Position numbers and translations under genes: made by a program. Positions 1 to 7,571 of a stretch of DNA of 11,883 bases are shown in pieces. The DNA is from DASTSN01 sp035760665 (GTDB lineage: Bacteria; Bacteroidota; Bacteroidia; Chitinophagales; Chitinophagaceae): assembly GCA_035760665.1 (NCBI GenBank), contig DASTSN010000021.1:1-11883 (forward strand), read 5' to 3'. Under the pieces are notes generated by a model that saw only the letters and a list, made by a program, of their open reading frames with translations, ran no database searches and was not told the DNA's origin. Positions within the stretch are counted from its first letter, which is position 1. The number at the start of each line of letters is the position of its first letter.

Positions 1-1031
1 TCAGCAATGATCGCATTGAATTGGCGATATGCCGGTCGCTTTGTTTGTACAACACCTGCGATAACCTGCGCATAGCCATCGGGTCGTTGACGGGAATTAT
101 CAGCTGACAATGTAATGGAAGTGTTTTCTGAAGGTTTAAAAAGTAATTGCCCATGAAAACCTAAGTTGTTAATATCATTGGTAGATCTTCCCGTACGTAT
201 ATTTCTAATTACACCGTCACGTTGGGTGCCTGAAAAAGACACCCGGGCTGCGAGTTTCTTGCTTAACGGCCCTGTTATAGAACTCTTGGCCTGTATATAA
301 CCATAGTTGCCATAACTCACCTCAAAGTTAGCGCCGGGTTTAAAATCTGGTTTACGGGTTGTTATGTTGATGGCGCCAGCAGTGGTGTTCTTACCAAACA
401 AAGTTCCCTGTGGACCACGCAATACTTCAATCCGTTCAATATCTATGAAGTCAAGCGTAGCAGCTGCGGGACGGGCATAGTAAACACCGTCTACATAAAA
501 ACCTACTCCGGGATCGAGACCATCGTTTGTAAGACCAAATGGTGAGCCCAGCCCCCGTATATTGATGCCAGTATTACGGGGATTAGACGTATAAAGCTGA
601 AGTGATGGAACAAACTCCTTCACCCGGTTGACGTTGAAGGCGCCGGCATCTTCCACCTGGGACCCTGTAATTACTGAAATTGGAATAGGAACATTTTGCA
701 ATACTTCTCTGCGACGACGGGAAGTGACAATAATTGTGTCACGCTGATATAATGCTTCTAGCATGATCAATACATTATTTGTATTATTTCTAACAACTAG
801 TTCATGAGGACGAAACCCGACTGAAGTAACCACTACTGTAAATGGCAGCTTTTCAGGGAAAGCGAAAGAGAAATTACCAGCAGAGTCAGCAGTTGCAGCG
901 GTGGTGCTATTCTTTATTGTAATGCTGGCAAAAGGAATCCCTTCATTTCTTTCATTAATAACACGACCGGTAAACTGTGCAAATACGAACCCTGGTAATA
1001 CAGTTCCTAAAAGTGCAATAATGCGTTTCAT
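1..1031 (-). CDS. TonB-dependent outer-membrane receptor, N-terminal part (cut by window edge)
   Basis: The frame opens at ATG 1031-1029 and stays open to base 1, giving 343 codons of a longer gene. Residues 1-18 form a signal peptide (MKRIIALLG... ending VFA-Q). Residues about 19-93 read as a carboxypeptidase-regulatory-like beta domain (GRVINERNEGIPFASITI, then SVGFRPHELVV). A TonB-box-like stretch follows (DTIIVTSRR, about 98-106). The plug domain covers about 110-228, with NIRGLG, GFYVDGVYYARPAA, IEVLRGPQGTLFGKNTTAGAINI and TTRKP. The first barrel strands come after that. These receptors take up siderophores, vitamins or glycans using TonB energy; the ligand cannot be read from this part. 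The plug wording is more like single-component receptors than SusC, and no SusD partner is visible. Two inverted-repeat operators lie upstream, so transcription is probably repressor-controlled (inference). The gene is intact as far as seen. Confidence 0.95.
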   Translation of the reverse strand, partial: MKRIIALLGTVLPGFVFAQFTGRVINERNEGIPFASITIKNSTTAATADSAGNFSFAFPEKLPFTVVVTSVGFRPHELVVRNNTNNVLIMLEALYQRDTIIVTSRRRREVLQNVPIPISVITGSQVEDAGAFNVNRVKEFVPSLQLYTSNPRNTGINIRGLGSPFGLTNDGLDPGVGFYVDGVYYARPAAATLDFIDIERIEVLRGPQGTLFGKNTTAGAINITTRKPDFKPGANFEVSYGNYGYIQAKSSITGPLSKKLAARVSFSGTQRDGVIRNIRTGRSTNDINNLGFHGQLLFKPSENTSITLSADNSRQRPDGYAQVIAGVVQTKRPAYRQFNAIIA

Positions 1032-1050
1032 GTGTTGAGGTTTGATTTTA

Positions 1051-1073
1051 TAGTCTACAAAAACGGTAGACTA
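1051..1073. promoter_or_regulatory. Perfect inverted-repeat operator upstream of the TonB receptor
   Basis: TAGTCTAC (1051-1058) and GTAGACTA (1066-1073) are exact reverse complements around a 7-base spacer. The site lies 19 bases upstream of the receptor ATG. A weak -7-like box (TACCTTTT, minus strand, 1081-1090) is just upstream of it, so a bound protein would sit at or just after the start of transcription. That placement suits a repressor. The binding protein is not encoded in this window. Confidence 0.6.
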
Positions 1074-1253
1074 AATGAATAAAAAAAGGTATGTATTGTT
1101 AAGAAGGAAGCGAGAAATCTAGAGACAACATCGTAATGCTGACAGATAACTTTTCATATTTGTTTGGGTTTTTTCTTTGATTTTAGGCAAAGTGAATACT
1201 TAATGGTATCTGTATCCAGTAAGAAATATTTTACAAACATATTAGAGTTTTAT

Positions 1254-1276
1254 TAGTCTACAAAATAAGTAGGGTA
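1254..1276. promoter_or_regulatory. Second, degenerate copy of the same operator
   Basis: TAGTCTAC (1254-1261), a 7-base spacer, then GTAGGGTA (1269-1276). The left arm is identical to the 1051 site and the spacer length is the same. The right arm differs at two of eight positions. It sits 203 bases further upstream of the receptor gene. It may be an auxiliary site for cooperative or looped binding. Confidence 0.4.
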
Positions 1277-1446
1277 TTATTTTTCCCTTTTCCTGGTATG
1301 CTTTTTTTCTGGCCTGTCTTCTACATTTTCATAGAAGTGCCTCTTAGTGTAGCTTTGTGAGTGGTGTGGACAGGTCGTTATTTTGTGGTACCGGCCGTAT
1401 TTTTTATGCGTGTTGCAGGTTTTTATACTAACGTAATTAGTAGACA
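1277..1446. other. Gene-free spacer with nested inverted repeats
   Basis: No plausible coding frame is seen. GGCCTGTC (1311-1318) can pair with GACAGGTC (1369-1376) with one G-U pair, and CTTCTA (1318-1323) pairs with TAGAAG (1332-1337) inside it. The stretch is T-rich on the plus strand. A structured RNA or a decayed element are both possible. Nothing here settles it. Confidence 0.3.
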
Positions 1447-1448
1447 GG

Positions 1449-1790
1449 GCTAATAAATAAAAATTTCACCACGGAGAGTACACAGAAATTCAGTGAACAC
1501 GTTGAAGCTGTTGTGATGGGGATTTTTTACGCAGAGTCCATGGCCATCACTCATGGTCCGGAGTGAGACTTGTCGCAGAAGGGAACAGGCTAAGAAATAA
1601 AGAGTTTACCACGGAGAGCACGGAGGGGCACAGCGAATACGGTGAAGCGGTTGTGTGAGGGAATTAATTTACCGCCGAGTCCATGGCCATCACTCATGGT
1701 CCGGAGTGAGACTTGTCGCAGAAGGGCTAAGAAATAAACTTTTAACCACGGAGAGCAACGGAGCACACGGTGAAGCGGTTGTGTGAGGGC
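1449..1790. repeat. Tandem array of about 2.5 units of a ~140-bp intergenic repeat
   Basis: A 50-base block beginning gagtccatggccatcac occurs identically at 1534-1583 and 1677-1726, a period of 143. The accompanying 'ccacggagag' block recurs at 1469-1478, 1609-1618 and 1746-1755. The last unit is truncated after 'gtgtgagg'. Each 50-base block holds a small hairpin, TCACTC with GAGTGA around an 8-base loop (1547-1566 in unit 1). The array lies downstream of the response-regulator gene. 'Ccacggagag'-type repeats are scattered in many Bacteroidota genomes (from memory). The open frame across 1590-1847 on the minus strand is produced by this repeat and is not a gene. Confidence 0.85.
1692..1788 (+). 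repeat. Left copy of a 97-bp direct repeat flanking the module
   Basis: This stretch matches 10874-10970 at 96 of 97 positions with no gaps. The only difference is T at 1714 against C at 10896. It is the junction of unit 2 and truncated unit 3 of the local array. Both copies have the same orientation and enclose everything from the response regulator to the lipocalin-like lipoprotein gene. Confidence 0.9.
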
Positions 1791-1843
1791 ATATAACCAC
1801 AGATCGCAACTATTAAATTGTTTTTTGTATACATAGTGTTGAT

Positions 1844-2485
1844 TCAATCAATCAAACCTCTTTTGATGGCTTCTTTGACGAGACCTGCTGTATTTTTTAC
1901 ATCCAGTTTTTGGTTGATGTTCAATCTGTGGGTTTCTACTGTGCGAAGAGAAATGAAAAGCTTATTGGCAATTTCCTGACTCGAAAGACCCTCTGCAATG
2001 AGTTTTAGAATTTCTATTTCACGTTTGGTTAAGGGCACGTCGAAAATAGAACGACGGTGACCTGTGATGCTTTCCTGCAATAGAATTTGTTTTATAGCAT
2101 CGTCCATAAATTCTTCGCCCTGCATAACAGATTGTATTGCATGAACGATAATTTGCTTAGCACTATTCTTGAGGAGATATCCTTTGGCACCTGCGCGAAA
2201 AATCTGTTTTACATAGTTGGAGTCATCGAAAGAGCTGAAAGCTATGATTTTAGTATCAGAACGAAGTTTTATCACTTGTTTACACAGGTCGATGCCATCA
2301 ATTTCGGGCATTTGAATATCCAGGAGTAGTACATCCGGCAAAACTGTGTACAGATTTTGCAATAGTTCTTTTCCGCTTTGTGTGGTATAAACTACTTCAA
2401 TTTCCGGGAAAGTACCGAGCATACTTTTGAGGCCATCAATCACCACAGCGTGATCGTCAATAATAGCAAGGCGGATCTTATTCAT
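1844..2485 (-). CDS. NarL/FixJ-family response regulator (receiver plus LuxR-type HTH)
   Basis: This 213-residue protein has the usual length of the family. The receiver domain (about 3-120) has the acidic pair D10/D11, the phosphoacceptor D56 in LLLDIQMPEIDG, the switch residue S84 and the invariant K106 in KGYLLK. A linker leads to a LuxR-type helix-turn-helix at about 150-212 (LTKREIEILKLIAEGLSSQEIA, then TVETHR). Phosphorylation by the adjacent kinase should promote dimerisation and DNA binding. Its ATG overlaps the kinase stop codon by one base (TAATG at 2487-2483), so the pair is probably translationally coupled. All key residues are present, so it should be functional. Likely targets (inference) are the AGTA-N3-CTACGTA sites at 4541 and 10533. 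No strong terminator is visible after its stop. Confidence 0.97.
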   Translation of the reverse strand: MNKIRLAIIDDHAVVIDGLKSMLGTFPEIEVVYTTQSGKELLQNLYTVLPDVLLLDIQMPEIDGIDLCKQVIKLRSDTKIIAFSSFDDSNYVKQIFRAGAKGYLLKNSAKQIIVHAIQSVMQGEEFMDDAIKQILLQESITGHRRSIFDVPLTKREIEILKLIAEGLSSQEIANKLFISLRTVETHRLNINQKLDVKNTAGLVKEAIKRGLID

Positions 2486-4452
2486 TAGGCTAAAACTGTT
2501 TCTTTTTTTAAGTCGGCCACGTCAAATTCAAGGTAAGCGCTTAAGCCGTTTAGCTTTGAGGATTCTATTTCCAATTTTCCGTTCATGGCTCTGATGCGGC
2601 TTTGCAAGCTTTTTAAACCCATGCCGTCTTTATTTTCATCGGAAAGACCAATTCCATTGTCTTCAATTGAAATTGTCAGTAAGTCGCCTTGCTGCGACAT
2701 TTGCACTATGGCCTGCGATGCTTTTGAATGTTTCAGCACATTGTTAACCAGCTCCTGCACTATACGATAGACAGAGAGCTCAAAGCTATCGCCAAATCGG
2801 TCGATCTTTCCCCAGCTATCGTATTGAATATGCAGGCCACGGCTATTATTTACGTTTGCACAAAAGCGGGAAATTGCTTCATCAAGTCCATGTTGCAATA
2901 GTACTTCAGGCATCAGGTTATGGGAAGTTTTGCGAATTTCCTGTGTGGCTTCATTTAGTAATTTCATGCCTTGTCTGTAGCCTTCTGTTTCCGATATTTC
3001 ATTCGGAGACTGAATACTGCTAAAGTGCATTTTTACTGCAGCAAGCATACCAGCTACGCCATCATGCAGATCTTTGGCTATTCGACTACGCTCTTTTTCC
3101 TCACCCTGCATAAGGGCGTGCAATAATTGAATTTCATTTTGCTGCTGTATGGCTTTCAGTTCTTCTTTGTGTAACCGTTTCTTGTGCTGAGAGCGAATGA
3201 AAAGCAGTGATGCAAAAACCAGGACTGCTACAAACGCCAATAAAATATAGTATAAATAGATTCTGTTCTTTTGCAATTGCAAATCCCTCTCTGCCAGTTG
3301 CAGCCGACCTTCAGAAAGCTTTCTCTCTCTATCTGCGGTTTGGTATTTCACATCCAGCTCAGCAGAATTCTTTTTTATTTTTTCGTTGCTGGCACTATCC
3401 CGGTAAATAATATATTTTTTATAGAAGTCAAGTGCTTTAGAAGGTTGATTAAGCTTTTCATAAGCTCCTGACAGCCCCTTATAAATATCGTCAAGCTGAA
3501 GATCCGCTGATTTCTCCTGGCCAAGTTGCAAGGCTCTGTTGTAATTCATTATGCTGTTTTTGTAATCTTTGGCCAGTGCATATCCATCTGCAAGATTCAT
3601 TAAACCGATGATCTGGTATTGTACTTCTCCCGCAGCCTGTGCATAATTAAGTAATTTTTTGGCATGCTCTATGGCCAATGGTGCTTTTCCCCATTTGCAA
3701 TACATTTCGCTTAGAGCATTATGGGCATGCAGTAAATCCATGTATTTATTTGACGCAGTTGCAACTGCAATAATTTTTTTACCATATACGTCAGCGTCAT
3801 CAAAATGCCCCTCGGAAGAAAGACAATTGATTATTCCATGCAGGGCTTCAACCAGGTTTGATGTGTCTTTCGCTTCTTTGGAAGAGGCTGCTGCTTTTTG
3901 AAAATCATTGATGCTTCTGGTGAAATCGCCCTGGTTTAAAAAAAGGACTCCCAAAGCGTTGTAGGCATGGTTCATCAGCGTCGTGTACTTTGTATTTTGC
4001 AGCAGGCGGATGGCTTCGGATAGATGTTCAACTTTGGCTTCAACTTTTCCCAATCTTTCAGAAATATTGCCGATGTTTAGATGGCAAATCGCAATCATGT
4101 CAATTCTGTCAGTTTTGCTTAAATAATGCAGGGCTGTGTAATAGTTTTGAATAGCTGTTTCATCGCGAGCTACCCTTGCATTCATAAAGCCACGATTAAT
4201 CCAGACCATTCCAATCCAATAAGAATATTGGAGCTTGGTGCTTATCCGCATTAGTTCATCATATAGCTTTTGGGCTTTTGCTGTATCTACATCTATATAG
4301 CTATAGGCAAGATTGGCCAACTTAATCACTTTTGCGCTATCGTCTTTTTCTGCCAGCACAGAATTGATGGCAGCATCCTGCCCAAAAACAGTTACAGTTG
4401 CAATCAGGACGGGCAGCAGCAATAGCCTGCGAAATTGTATCTTTCGGAGCAT
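2485..4452 (-). CDS. Membrane-anchored TPR sensor histidine kinase (HisKA_3 family)
   Basis: The protein has 655 residues. A signal peptide (about 1-25, ending TVFGQ) precedes a periplasmic region of helical TPR-type repeats at about 40-350. A short coiled coil (about 360-395) leads to one membrane helix at about 397-419 (YLYYILLAFVAVLVFASLLF). The cytoplasmic part has the HisKA_3 dimerisation and phosphoacceptor motif RIAKDLHDGVAG with H463. The HATPase domain follows, with the N box QELVNN (N570/N571), G1 box EDNGIG (598-602) and G2 box GMGL (610-613). It should autophosphorylate and pass phosphate to D56 of the overlapping regulator. TPR kinases with NarL partners are common in Bacteroidota; the repeats probably bind a periplasmic protein or peptide. 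The ligand is unknown. It shares an upstream region with the divergent 4628 gene, so the two may be co-regulated. Confidence 0.96.
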   Translation of the reverse strand: MLRKIQFRRLLLLPVLIATVTVFGQDAAINSVLAEKDDSAKVIKLANLAYSYIDVDTAKAQKLYDELMRISTKLQYSYWIGMVWINRGFMNARVARDETAIQNYYTALHYLSKTDRIDMIAICHLNIGNISERLGKVEAKVEHLSEAIRLLQNTKYTTLMNHAYNALGVLFLNQGDFTRSINDFQKAAASSKEAKDTSNLVEALHGIINCLSSEGHFDDADVYGKKIIAVATASNKYMDLLHAHNALSEMYCKWGKAPLAIEHAKKLLNYAQAAGEVQYQIIGLMNLADGYALAKDYKNSIMNYNRALQLGQEKSADLQLDDIYKGLSGAYEKLNQPSKALDFYKKYIIYRDSASNEKIKKNSAELDVKYQTADRERKLSEGRLQLAERDLQLQKNRIYLYYILLAFVAVLVFASLLFIRSQHKKRLHKEELKAIQQQNEIQLLHALMQGEEKERSRIAKDLHDGVAGMLAAVKMHFSSIQSPNEISETEGYRQGMKLLNEATQEIRKTSHNLMPEVLLQHGLDEAISRFCANVNNSRGLHIQYDSWGKIDRFGDSFELSVYRIVQELVNNVLKHSKASQAIVQMSQQGDLLTISIEDNGIGLSDENKDGMGLKSLQSRIRAMNGKLEIESSKLNGLSAYLEFDVADLKKETVLA

Positions 4453-4540
4453 TCTAGTTAAATAAGATAAAATTCGAAAATAGTCAGCTTCTCTTGATTT
4501 TGCTATATCAAAATTGATTTCACGGGGTTTATTTTTTATT

Positions 4541-4554
4541 AGTAGAACTACGTA
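4541..4554 (+). promoter_or_regulatory. Candidate regulator site AGTA-N3-CTACGTA upstream of the 4628 gene
   Basis: AGTAGAACTACGTA reads in the direction of the 4628 gene, 73 bases before its ATG. The same pattern occurs ahead of the 10483 gene, also in gene orientation. A possible -7 box (TAACCTTG, 4581-4588, one mismatch to TAnnTTTG) lies 26 bases after it. The site is also 88 bases upstream of the kinase ATG on the other strand, so autoregulation is possible. The assignment to the 1844-2485 regulator is inference. Confidence 0.45.
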
Positions 4555-4564
4555 TTTCTAAAAT

Positions 4565-4597
4565 AGGCGGAGAATACTTATAACCTTGCTTCCGCCT
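4565..4597. promoter_or_regulatory. Inverted repeat enclosing the putative -7 box of the 4628 gene
   Basis: AGGCGGA (4565-4571) and TCCGCCT (4591-4597) are perfect complements around 19 bases. The candidate -7 element TAACCTTG lies inside the loop. It could be an operator or, if transcription starts upstream, a leader hairpin. Confidence 0.35.
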
Positions 4598-4627
4598 GGA
4601 AATAGTTTTGCCGGCAAATGTTTTAAT

Positions 4628-6172
4628 ATGAAATTATTATCGATTTTCTTTTTCGTTTGCCTGCTGAGGCTAGGGGCCAATTCTCAAACCAGGTCCTGCA
4701 CACAAGGCTGTTCTTCCACAACGATACTGCTATTTGACTTTGATGTAAAAGCCGATACGGTTTTGATGAGTCATACTCTTAAACGCCAGATTTTTTCTGT
4801 AGCTCCGGCTTTCCGCAATAGGCTTACCGCTCATACTTCATGCCTTGATTTTTTTGATGGCAATGAGGTAAAGCAACCCGGCGATATTTTCTCCGATGGT
4901 GAAGTCCCCAAAGTTAACATTCAGGACGATGGGCCTTATCATCTTGGGGAATACCTGATTACAGGCAGTGTTGTTGGCAGTGGAGGAACATTATTGGTGA
5001 CAGTGAATGTAGAAACTTCCATTAGCCGGAAAATTATAAAAAGCATTAAGATAATGAGTGACACTAACAGCTGCCAGAACCTACCTGAAAGGATTGAAGC
5101 GGCGCTTGGCTCTTTGGAAATGTGCATTAAAACGTATGAGACAAATGAAAGGGAAAACAACATGAATATTGCATTTGGCCAACCCATAACACATTCGACA
5201 GAGGCAGGGGAGTTACTCCTTGTAAAACCAAAGAAAACCAAATTGCAAATGGGTGAAGAAACGGAGGTAGAGATTATATTAAAAGATTGTGATGGCTACC
5301 CACTGAAGAACCGAACTGTTTCCTTTACCGGGGAAATGTACGATAGCCTCTGGCGAGCAGGAACATATGGAGGAACCATTACTCCACAAAAGGTAACTAC
5401 AAATGCACAGGGTAAAGCGAAAGTGACATTCAAAGCCGGCAGGCAATATTCATTTGCAGCCATCGTGGCACATTATAGCTATGAACAACCTTGTGGTCGC
5501 AAAGATGTTATTTCCGGGAGTGCAGCCATAGATATGCAACTGAAACCATACCGGGTCATAGCCTATTATACCTCTTCGCAAAGAACAAATATCGATTTTC
5601 ATAACAGCACGTCGGAATATTCGGAAGTCCGAAACAGTCATGGTCTATACAACGTAAAGTACATGATTGAATTTTACTATGCTCCAACTGAGTTCCAGAA
5701 TGGACTATCTGTTAGTTCGACAGATACTTTATCGGGAAAAATTTATGTGGCTCAGGAAAAGGGGAATGCTGCATATTTTGCAACAGGCAGCTATCTTAAG
5801 CGCTTCTTTAGCGGTGAAAAAATTTACTTTACTACGCTTGTTAATTCTAACGGATTTTTAGTGAATGGCGAAAGAGCAATGTTATCGGCTGACACTTCCG
5901 GTCTTCATTTTTTCTCTTTTGCGCTAAAATTGTATAAGACGGGCAAATTAAATGGCGAAGTAATGGAACCTATGGTATATACTGCCGCACAGGTAACAGG
6001 TTACCAGAGAGACGGGTATACTAAATTTAAAAATGTGATGTCCAGAGAGGCTGATTCAGCCTATAAACTTTCCTCGATGTTTACTTACAATAACCAGGCA
6101 ATTAAAACAGATAAGGGCACTACTTCAATAACTGATGAATACTTAATGATAAGAATATTTGTAGAAAAATAA
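4628..6172 (+). CDS. Secreted protein with CsgG/TolB-N-like and Ig-like domains
   Basis: The ATG at 4628 is preferred over an in-frame TTG at 4586, because it places a standard signal peptide (MKLLSIFFFVCLLRLGANS-Q) at the N-terminus. The product has 514 residues. Residues about 31-165 show the alternating pattern of the CsgG/FlgO/TolB-N-type periplasmic fold: ILLFDFDV near the start, then GEYLITGSVVGSGGTLLVTVNV. Residues about 195-305 look like a bacterial Ig-like (Big_1/invasin) domain, with LLLVKPKKTKLQMGEETEVE, KDCDGYPLKNRTVSF, GGTITPQKVTTNAQGKAKVTF. The remainder (306-514) is beta-rich and unrecognised. Several cysteines (C24, C28, C72, C149, C166, C221, C289) suggest disulfides in an exported protein. 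It is divergent from the kinase and has its own terminator. The role may be envelope or periplasmic binding; no catalytic motif is seen. Domain calls come from sequence pattern only. Confidence 0.9.
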   Translation: MKLLSIFFFVCLLRLGANSQTRSCTQGCSSTTILLFDFDVKADTVLMSHTLKRQIFSVAPAFRNRLTAHTSCLDFFDGNEVKQPGDIFSDGEVPKVNIQDDGPYHLGEYLITGSVVGSGGTLLVTVNVETSISRKIIKSIKIMSDTNSCQNLPERIEAALGSLEMCIKTYETNERENNMNIAFGQPITHSTEAGELLLVKPKKTKLQMGEETEVEIILKDCDGYPLKNRTVSFTGEMYDSLWRAGTYGGTITPQKVTTNAQGKAKVTFKAGRQYSFAAIVAHYSYEQPCGRKDVISGSAAIDMQLKPYRVIAYYTSSQRTNIDFHNSTSEYSEVRNSHGLYNVKYMIEFYYAPTEFQNGLSVSSTDTLSGKIYVAQEKGNAAYFATGSYLKRFFSGEKIYFTTLVNSNGFLVNGERAMLSADTSGLHFFSFALKLYKTGKLNGEVMEPMVYTAAQVTGYQRDGYTKFKNVMSREADSAYKLSSMFTYNNQAIKTDKGTTSITDEYLMIRIFVEK

Positions 6173-6178
6173 TGATAA

Positions 6179-6208
6179 GGGAGCAGTTATTTAACTGCCC
6201 CTTTTTTT
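6179..6208 (+). terminator. Intrinsic terminator between convergent genes
   Basis: GGG (6179-6181), a bulged A, then GCAGTT pairs with AACTGC and CCC (to 6201) around the loop ATTT. Seven Ts follow on the plus strand (6202-6208). It ends the 4628-6172 gene seven bases after its stop. The last Ts overlap the stop codon of the convergent 6207-7496 gene. Confidence 0.85.
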
Positions 6209-7496
6209 ACCAGTTTCTTTGCACTTTAAATGTTCCTGTAATTCTGGAAATCTTTTTTTGTGATCCGGTATTATTATCTACTAGTGCGGCTTTATCCAAT
6301 ATAAATACGCCAGTTATAAATTTTTTTCCGCTTTTCTCTTTTTCCTCAACGGAAAGAAAACCGGGACTATCATGATTTCCCATGCCATCATCATACGCAG
6401 AAACATACATCTGCTGCAGGGTTTCTTCTGCAAATTCAAATGCCACGTGATTTTCTTCTTCACCCAGCATATTCCAGTCATAAATACCATTGGATTTTTT
6501 CCCGGTTATCATTGGCCATTGAAATACTATTTCAGGAACGTCAGGGCTGGTACGCAGACTTCCGAGATGATACTGATTTAACGCAGGCATCGATATGGCC
6601 ATCGCCGGATAAGTTTTCCACTCGCTTCCATCAACCGAGAGTGTAATGCCCTCATTGATCAAATAAATCGTGCTTATCAGTAGTACAGGCATATTTTTTA
6701 CTTTAAGTTCGCAAACAACCGTAGCCTTTTTTTCCGCTTGCATTGATGACGGAGCTGTATAAATTGCTTCGGCACCATTTTGGGAAAGGTTACCCGGCCC
6801 ATAAAGGGTCCAGCGAACGATGTACTTAGGATCAATCTTTTCCGGTACACCCCCATTGGCAGAATTGGCGGTACCTAGTTGTACAATGAGATCTTCGCCC
6901 ACAGGGAATACATATTTCTGGGCCTTAAGCGTAATGCTTTCGCCCACCCCAATTGTTTGCACTACCGGAGATAGCTCGAGAGAGGGGATAATTGCCCAGT
7001 CGCTGAAATGTTCAGTTTGTACTGAAATTGTGTTGCTTAGGGTATCATTTTCAGAATGGCCTACACAAGACCATATGCCTTTCTCATTCTGGAAAGCAAT
7101 GGTAATCGCCTCTTTATTGCTCAGCCTTTGCAATTCATTTTCGTAATGAAAATGAAGGCTAACCCTTTTTTTGAAGATATCTCCGTGCGGCAGCAGGCGG
7201 TATCCAAAGCCGACACCGCCTGCCGCTGTATTTTGAATCGGCTGAATACTTATAGCAATATCCTTTGTGAGTGCGCCGGCGGGAATTTCAACTTCTAATT
7301 TGCCATCTTCACTTACGATTGTTCCACCTCTATTCCCAAGAGTCTTTATAATCGCATGGGCAACTGGAATGCCGATAGGGCGAGGCTTTTTTGTTTGATC
7401 GATGGAGGAAACAGGGTTTTTGTGTTTGCAGGAAAAAACACTAAGACACATGATCAGTAGAACTGATTTTAAGATGTAAGGAAACATTGCTTTCAC
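6207..7496 (-). CDS. Lipoprotein with a ZU5 domain and an Ig-like domain
   Basis: The 429-residue product starts with a lipoprotein signal (LLIMCLSVFSC, lipidation at C23), so it should be anchored in the envelope. Residues about 55-170 match the ZU5 pattern: GGTIVSEDGKLEVEIPAGAL, then ISIQPI, and YRLLPHGDIFKKRVSLHFHY. ZU5 is best known from ankyrins, UNC5 and PIDD in animals and also occurs in bacterial surface proteins. An Ig-like region follows at about 176-285 (GVGESITLKA, then WTLYGPGNLSQNGAEAIYTAP). The C-terminal domain (about 290-429) ends in a beta strand pair (ISRITGTFKVQ) and is unrecognised. An alternative start at M4 is possible. A terminator hairpin separates it from the upstream gene, so it may have its own promoter or depend on readthrough. 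No catalytic motif is visible; a structural or adhesive role is inferred. Confidence 0.92.
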   Translation of the reverse strand: MKAMFPYILKSVLLIMCLSVFSCKHKNPVSSIDQTKKPRPIGIPVAHAIIKTLGNRGGTIVSEDGKLEVEIPAGALTKDIAISIQPIQNTAAGGVGFGYRLLPHGDIFKKRVSLHFHYENELQRLSNKEAITIAFQNEKGIWSCVGHSENDTLSNTISVQTEHFSDWAIIPSLELSPVVQTIGVGESITLKAQKYVFPVGEDLIVQLGTANSANGGVPEKIDPKYIVRWTLYGPGNLSQNGAEAIYTAPSSMQAEKKATVVCELKVKNMPVLLISTIYLINEGITLSVDGSEWKTYPAMAISMPALNQYHLGSLRTSPDVPEIVFQWPMITGKKSNGIYDWNMLGEEENHVAFEFAEETLQQMYVSAYDDGMGNHDSPGFLSVEEKEKSGKKFITGVFILDKAALVDNNTGSQKKISRITGTFKVQRNW

Positions 7497-7519
7497 TTTA
7501 AAGTAATATTATACTGTAT

Positions 7520-7546
7520 AAAAAAAGGACCTCACAAGTGAAGTCC
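7520..7546 (-). terminator. Intrinsic terminator after the orphan secreted protein gene
   Basis: GGAC-c-TCAC (7527-7535) pairs with GTGA-a-GTCC (7538-7546) around AA, giving eight base pairs and one mismatch. On the minus strand the stem is followed by seven Ts (7526-7520). It lies 25 bases after the stop of the 7572 gene and 23 bases before the ATG of the next gene in the same direction, so it may reduce expression of the ZU5 lipoprotein. Confidence 0.8.
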
Positions 7547-7571
7547 AAACATTTTGGGGATAGCAGAAAAG

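Noticed and set aside
1051..1276. BlaI/MecI-type operators
   Set aside because: Those sites carry TACA-TGTA half-sites with a short centre. Here the 7-base spacer and missing T in the right arm do not fit, so no family was assigned.
1449..1790. CRISPR array
   Set aside because: Units are ~140 bp, spacers are not unique short segments, and no cas gene is nearby.
1590..1847. Minus-strand open frame of 85 codons
   Set aside because: It is made of the intergenic repeat units, overlaps the end of the response-regulator gene and has no recognisable protein pattern.
1839..1855. Terminator hairpin at the regulator stop (TTGATT with AATCAA)
   Set aside because: The stem is short and AT-only, overlaps the stop codon and is not followed by a T-run on the minus strand.
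4586..4627. TTG start giving a 14-residue N-terminal extension to the secreted protein
   Set aside because: The extension would bury the signal peptide, and it overlaps the putative -7 box. ATG 4628 fits better.
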